Shown: positions 12,984-16,125 of the stretch, piece by piece
Layout: every line of letters begins with the position of its first letter
Numbering within the stretch: the stretch's first letter is position 1
Origin: an uncultured Bacilli bacterium
Lineage (GTDB): Bacteria; Bacillota_I; Bacilli_A; RF39; UBA660
Reading direction: 5' to 3'
Assembly (NCBI GenBank): GCA_934101185.1
Contig: CAKOQD010000019.1
Coordinates: 1 to 16,125 of the forward strand
DNA length: 16,125 nt
The notes under the pieces: generated by a model
Database searches by the model: none
The model's input: the letters and a program-made list of their open reading frames with translations, nothing else
Told to the model about the DNA's origin: nothing
Made by a program: the position numbers and the translations under genes

Positions 12984-14522
12984 TTATTTTTTCTTCAAAT
13001 AATACTTTTTCTCCATCTTTATCATTTTTTCTATCTCTTTAACAAATACCGAAGGTTTTCTCTTACTACTAAACAAATAACAACATCCACGAGTTCTAGT
13101 AACTGCAACATAAAAAAGCCTTCTTTCCTCTGCAAAAGGGTAAGTCTCATTAGAATTAGAAACAAGTCCTAATATCTTCTCCTCATTTATTTTATTCGGA
13201 AAACCTAAATACCTATCATCAAGATTTATAACAATAACAACATCCTCCTCTAATCCTTTAGCCTTATGAACAGTTAAATAATACATTTCAATATCCACAT
13301 TGTAAGAATAAATAATCCTCTCACCATCAAATGAAAAACTCTCATCAATAACCATATTAATATCACCATTATTCCTACCTAATATCATAATCGGAGACTT
13401 GAACTCATCATAAACTTCTTCAATAAGATTCTTAAAATCATTAACAACGTCATTATAATACACAATCCTAATAGGACCATCCATTCTTTTATTAGAAACA
13501 AGCCTCTTCTTTATCTGCTTCTTATTCTTCATAACAAAACTACCTGCTAAATCAATTAATTCCTGACTATTTCTATAAGTGTTTTCAAGTTTTAAAACCT
13601 TACAATCATTAAAATAGTCTTCAAAGTTTAAAAACAAGTCCAAACAACAACCAGAAAACTTATATATAGATTGAAAATCATCACCAACCACTAATAAATT
13701 ACAAGAAGTACGCTTAATAATTTCATTGATCAAACAAAATCTTATATAAGAAGTATCTTGATATTCATCAATAATTATATATTTAATACTATTCTTAACA
13801 CCATTCTTCACTACACATTCAGTCGCAGTAATAATCATATCATCAAAATCAATCAAATTATTCAAAGACATATAATCTGTATACTTAACATAAATATTAA
13901 TACAAAATATCAAAAAAAATTTTTCCTTTCTAAAACGTCCATATTTACCAGTTTTAAGCCTGTTATAAAAAGAAATAAAATCACTAAGAACAAATCCATT
14001 ACATTTAAAAAGTTTTAAGAAAGTAACCATATTTCTCTTGAGAATATTTAACTTATAATAATATTTCCTTAAAAATACTAAATAATCATCTTTAATATTC
14101 TTATTATAACTATAATTAAAGTAATTCATAACATACTTCATAAAATGAGGGTAATCAACTACATCATAACTAAAAAAATCATTACAAATACTATCTAACA
14201 AATTATCATCACATATATCATAATGATAATTATTAACACTTAATATTTCAAGAGACAACTTATGAAAAGTATAAACACTAACATTATATCCCATATCATT
14301 TAACTTTTTCATTAAACTATCACAAGCTTTATTAGTAAAAGAAATACAAATAATTTCTTCTTCCTTAACATCAAGATACTTTATCAAATAATTAATTTTA
14401 CCAAGAATTGTCAAAGTCTTTCCAGAACCAGCTCCTGCGACAACTAGTACATGTTTACTATCATTTAAAACTATTTCTTTTTGAAAATCATCTAGTTCAT
14501 AACCACATATTAAATCACTCAA
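12984..14522 (-). CDS. UvrD-like superfamily 1 DNA helicase, compact
   Basis: The product (about 512 residues from the TTG start) has the full SF1A motif set: a Q-motif-like ELDDFQKEI, motif I AGAGSGKT at about 29-36, motif Ia ISFTNKACDSL, motif II IIDEYQDTS near 248-256, motif III VVGDDFQSIYKFSG near 279, motif V TVHKAKGLEEDVV near 416, and motif VI RRLFYVAVTRTRG near 464. UvrD/PcrA/Rep are 670-730 residues, so the 2B region or C-terminal tail must be reduced. It likely unwinds DNA 3' to 5' in repair. AGAGGTG six bases before TTG 14522, and a promoter whose -10 lies at 14546-14541, favour TTG over ATG 14558. It lies beside the CRISPR array but is transcribed toward it, so no functional link is implied. 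Confidence 0.9.
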   Translation of the reverse strand: MSDLICGYELDDFQKEIVLNDSKHVLVVAGAGSGKTLTILGKINYLIKYLDVKEEEIICISFTNKACDSLMKKLNDMGYNVSVYTFHKLSLEILSVNNYHYDICDDNLLDSICNDFFSYDVVDYPHFMKYVMNYFNYSYNKNIKDDYLVFLRKYYYKLNILKRNMVTFLKLFKCNGFVLSDFISFYNRLKTGKYGRFRKEKFFLIFCINIYVKYTDYMSLNNLIDFDDMIITATECVVKNGVKNSIKYIIIDEYQDTSYIRFCLINEIIKRTSCNLLVVGDDFQSIYKFSGCCLDLFLNFEDYFNDCKVLKLENTYRNSQELIDLAGSFVMKNKKQIKKRLVSNKRMDGPIRIVYYNDVVNDFKNLIEEVYDEFKSPIMILGRNNGDINMVIDESFSFDGERIIYSYNVDIEMYYLTVHKAKGLEEDVVIVINLDDRYLGFPNKINEEKILGLVSNSNETYPFAEERRLFYVAVTRTRGCCYLFSSKRKPSVFVKEIEKMIKMEKKYYLKKK

Positions 14523-14540
14523 AATAATCACCTCTAAACA

Positions 14541-14569
14541 AATATAAACAACATCCAAATAAAATGCAA
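14541..14569 (-). promoter_or_regulatory. Promoter of the UvrD-like helicase
   Basis: On the minus strand TTGCAT (14569-14564), 17 bases, TATATT (14546-14541). The predicted start near 14535 is at the first base of the ribosome binding site AGAGGTG, giving a leader of only about 13 bases. Confidence 0.6.
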
Positions 14570-14688
14570 ATCATCAAATTCAAAAATTGATACTACCAAG
14601 AAAGACGAAATTTTAAAATTGAATCGTAAAATATGTTGAAAATTAAAAAATATTTCAAGAATACTTACAAAAAGTTAATAAATAATCA

Positions 14689-14717
14689 TTTACTATAATC
14701 AAAAAATGTAATATAAT
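14689..14717 (+). promoter_or_regulatory. Promoter of the TM2-domain gene
   Basis: TTTACT (14689-14694), 17 bases, TATAAT (14712-14717). A second TATAAT at 14694-14699 has no convincing -35. The predicted start is near 14724. The rest of 14570-14688 is AT-rich with no gene seen. Confidence 0.55.
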
Positions 14718-14753
14718 CAAAATATAAATATTTTTGTGAAAGGAGTAAAAACT

Positions 14754-14981
14754 ATGCAACACGTATCAGATAAATCAAGACTAATAGCATTCTTACTTTG
14801 CTTCTTCTTCGGAGGACTAGGAGTACATAGATTCTATGTAGGAAAAGTAGGAACAGGAATACTTTACATTTTTACATTTGGCTTATTCGGAATAGGAGTA
14901 TTAATAGATTTTATTATGATTCTATGCGGAAGCTACACTGACAAACAAGGGAACTTTTTAACTAAGTGGGATGTTCAATAA
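14754..14981 (+). CDS. TM2-domain membrane protein
   Basis: This 75-residue protein is almost entirely one TM2 domain: DKSRLIAFLLCFFFGGLGVHRFYVGKVGTG, in which F-GG-G-HRFYVG-G is the family signature, then a second hydrophobic helix (ILYIFTFGLFGIGVLIDFIMIL) and a short polar end GSYTDKQGN. TM2 proteins have two membrane helices joined by a short turn; their bacterial role is unknown. GAAAGGAG lies seven bases before ATG 14754, so translation should start there and not at GTG 14736. The gene appears to be a single-gene unit with its own promoter and terminator. Confidence 0.9.
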   Translation: MQHVSDKSRLIAFLLCFFFGGLGVHRFYVGKVGTGILYIFTFGLFGIGVLIDFIMILCGSYTDKQGNFLTKWDVQ

Positions 14982-14997
14982 AAACATCTCATTTTTT
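14968..14997 (+). terminator. Terminator of the TM2-domain gene
   Basis: GGGATGTT (14968-14975) pairs with AACATCTC (14983-14990), with one G-U pair and a 7-base loop containing the stop codon. Six T residues follow at 14992-14997. Confidence 0.75.
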
Positions 14998-15020
14998 GTA
15001 GTAAAAATATAGTAAAAACA

Positions 15021-15049
15021 TTCAAAATTTGGTATACTAATCTTATAAT
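15021..15049 (+). promoter_or_regulatory. Candidate promoter for the CmpB-like/pilin operon
   Basis: TTCAAA (15021-15026), 17 bases, TATAAT (15044-15049). An overlapping TATACT at 15033-15038 is an alternative -10 with a weaker -35. Confidence 0.45.
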
Positions 15050-15068
15050 AAAGAAGGAGAAGTAAAAA

Positions 15069-15596
15069 ATGACAAAAGAAGTAAACCAAAAGATACTATA
15101 CCTAGTCCTGATATTCATGGTTGGAGCAGTAGTAGGATACATCTATGAAGTAATATTTTGCCTAATACAAGATCATCAACTAGTAAACCGTGGAGTATTA
15201 TATGGCCCATACTTGCCAATCTATGGCGCAGGAGCAGTTCTTATATACTTACTAAAACCACTAAAAAAACATCCGGTACTATTCTTTATATCAGTAATGT
15301 TAACAACAGGAATACTAGAATATGTAATTGGACTATACTGCTTAAAAGTAAGTCATACAAAACTATGGGACTACACAGGACTATTTTTAAACATTCAAGG
15401 TTTAGTGTGTTTAAGAAGTGTTGTATCATTTGCAATCGGGGGATTAATCCTAATCTACATAGTAGACCCATTGTTAGAAAAAATAGTATTAAAAATGAAA
15501 CAAAATACTAAACTAGCAATCTGTTCTACATTTATCTTAATATTTATTACAGATATAATATTAAGCATTAAGTTTAGAACACCACCAGGACCATAA
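15069..15596 (+). CDS. CmpB-type putative ABC transporter membrane protein
   Basis: The 175-residue protein has about five hydrophobic segments. It carries the family signature of the Firmicutes 'putative ABC-transporter type IV' (CmpB) proteins: VGYIYEVIF, then LVNRGVLYGPYLPIYGAGAVLIYLL, a second loop TGILEYVIG, and LWDYTGLFLNIQGLVCLRSVVSFAIGG. Despite the name, no partner ATPase is nearby and transport is unproven. AAGAAGGAGAAG precedes the ATG. The downstream pilin-like gene begins 13 bases after its stop, so the two are probably co-transcribed. Confidence 0.85.
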   Translation: MTKEVNQKILYLVLIFMVGAVVGYIYEVIFCLIQDHQLVNRGVLYGPYLPIYGAGAVLIYLLKPLKKHPVLFFISVMLTTGILEYVIGLYCLKVSHTKLWDYTGLFLNIQGLVCLRSVVSFAIGGLILIYIVDPLLEKIVLKMKQNTKLAICSTFILIFITDIILSIKFRTPPGP

Positions 15597-15609
15597 AAGG
15601 AGAGAAAAT

Positions 15610-16035
15610 ATGAAGAAAACAAATAAAAAAGGATTCACCTTAATAGAACTACTCGCAGTAATAGCAATAATAGCAATAATCGGAGCAATTGCAACACCTA
15701 ATGTAATAAAACTAATAACATCAAGCAATCAAGATCAAATACTAAGCGATGCAAAACTTGCAATAAGTAAAGCAAAATACCAATTTAGAAAAGATATGAA
15801 TGATCCAGAAAAAACAAATGGAGTAGTATATGAAATATCAGAATTAATAGAAAGTGATAATTCATATGATGGACAATCAAAAGTTCAAGTTTTAAAAGAT
15901 GATAGCAGTAATAAATATACGTATTCAATTTATATATCAAACGGTAAATACTGCATTGGAAAAGCAAATGCATTTAAATTAGAAGAAGAGATTCTTAGTC
16001 AAGGAAAAGGAGCAGTAACAGATTGCACAAACTAA
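15610..16035 (+). CDS. Type IV pilin-like protein (prepilin, N-methylation site)
   Basis: The 141-residue protein begins with a short basic leader MKKTNKKG, followed by FTLIELLAVIAIIAIIGAIA. This is a textbook class III prepilin signal: cleavage by prepilin peptidase after G8, methylated F9, and E13 (the +5 Glu). The helix is followed by a soluble domain with two cysteines (in YCIGK and TDCTN), which could form the C-terminal disulphide loop. It could be a major pilin or a ComGC-like/type II secretion pseudopilin. No assembly ATPase, platform protein or peptidase is in the window, so its machine must be elsewhere. AAAGGAG before the ATG supports the start. Confidence 0.93.
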   Translation: MKKTNKKGFTLIELLAVIAIIAIIGAIATPNVIKLITSSNQDQILSDAKLAISKAKYQFRKDMNDPEKTNGVVYEISELIESDNSYDGQSKVQVLKDDSSNKYTYSIYISNGKYCIGKANAFKLEEEILSQGKGAVTDCTN

Positions 16036-16062
16036 AAGACTATCAAACTGAAGTGATATGAT

Positions 16063-16104
16063 AAAAGTAGACAATGTCAAAAAGACAATCAGTCTACTTT
16101 TTTG
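16063..16104 (+). terminator. Terminator after the pilin-like gene
   Basis: AAAAGTAGAC (16063-16072) pairs perfectly with GTCTACTTTT (16092-16101), and the arm runs into a T tract. An outer pair TATCAAA (16041-16047) and TTTGATA (16101-16107) could extend the structure. After it a ribosome-binding-like AAAGGAAG (16117-16124) suggests another gene starts just past the window. Confidence 0.75.
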
Positions 16105-16125
16105 ATACAATAAAATAAAGGAAGT

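Noticed and set aside
13758..14018. An 86-codon plus-strand frame opposite the helicase
   Set aside because: It lies antisense to helicase motif II and neighbouring sequence and has low-complexity Asn/Ile/Lys content; no start signals.

Overview
The window is a low-GC, strongly A-rich bacterial chromosome segment with Firmicutes-type features: an rRNA operon end followed by a T-box-controlled tyrS, a CotJ spore-coat pair, encoded tRNA CCA, strong AGGAGG-type ribosome binding sites, many U-tailed hairpin terminators and a type II-A CRISPR-Cas locus. The standard code fits, since every long frame closes cleanly without reading TGA as Trp. My best inference is an uncultured, probably gut-associated, spore-forming Bacilli/Erysipelotrichia-like or RF39-like lineage. 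That placement is inference and not proven by the sequence.

Layout. 1-492: 3' end of 23S rRNA, then 5S rRNA. 513-1999: sigma-A promoter, tyrosine T-box leader, tyrS and terminator. 2005-2164 (minus): tRNA-His with its own promoter and terminator. 2240-3231: cotJB-like gene (with an apparent CotJA-like N-terminus) and cotJC. 3231-3272: a 17-bp perfect hairpin separating convergent units. 3245-4559 (minus): a single-module Clp-type AAA+ ATPase and a small membrane protein. 4629-5597: divergent membrane protein plus Nudix hydrolase operon. 5651-12957: the CRISPR-Cas locus. 12984-14569 (minus): compact UvrD-like helicase with a TTG start. 14689-14997: TM2-domain protein. 15021-16104: CmpB-like membrane protein and a type IV pilin-like protein.

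The CRISPR-Cas locus is the centre of interest. cas9-cas1-cas2 are translationally overlapped and run on the plus strand, ending at a strong terminator (10551-10577). Facing them on the minus strand is a long-form csn2-like gene, with a tracrRNA gene directly behind it. The tracrRNA has a near-perfect promoter (TTGACA-17-TACAAT) lying across the csn2 stop codon, a 37-nt anti-repeat, a nexus hairpin and a Rho-independent terminator. The 17-repeat array (11750-12840) runs on the plus strand from a promoter in the 43-bp gap that it shares divergently with csn2. Its leader ends in ATTTGAG, the type II-A leader-anchoring sequence. So csn2 plus tracrRNA form an inverted block between cas2 and the array. 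No terminator is visible between csn2 and tracrRNA, so csn2 mRNA should carry tracrRNA as its 3' end. Cas9 would use the tracrRNA:crRNA duplex, with RNase III from elsewhere, for interference. Cas1, Cas2 and Csn2 would add spacers at the 11750 end. Two spacer sequences occur twice, and the repeats decay only at the distal end.

All functional calls come from reading motifs by eye. No database search or folding program was run.
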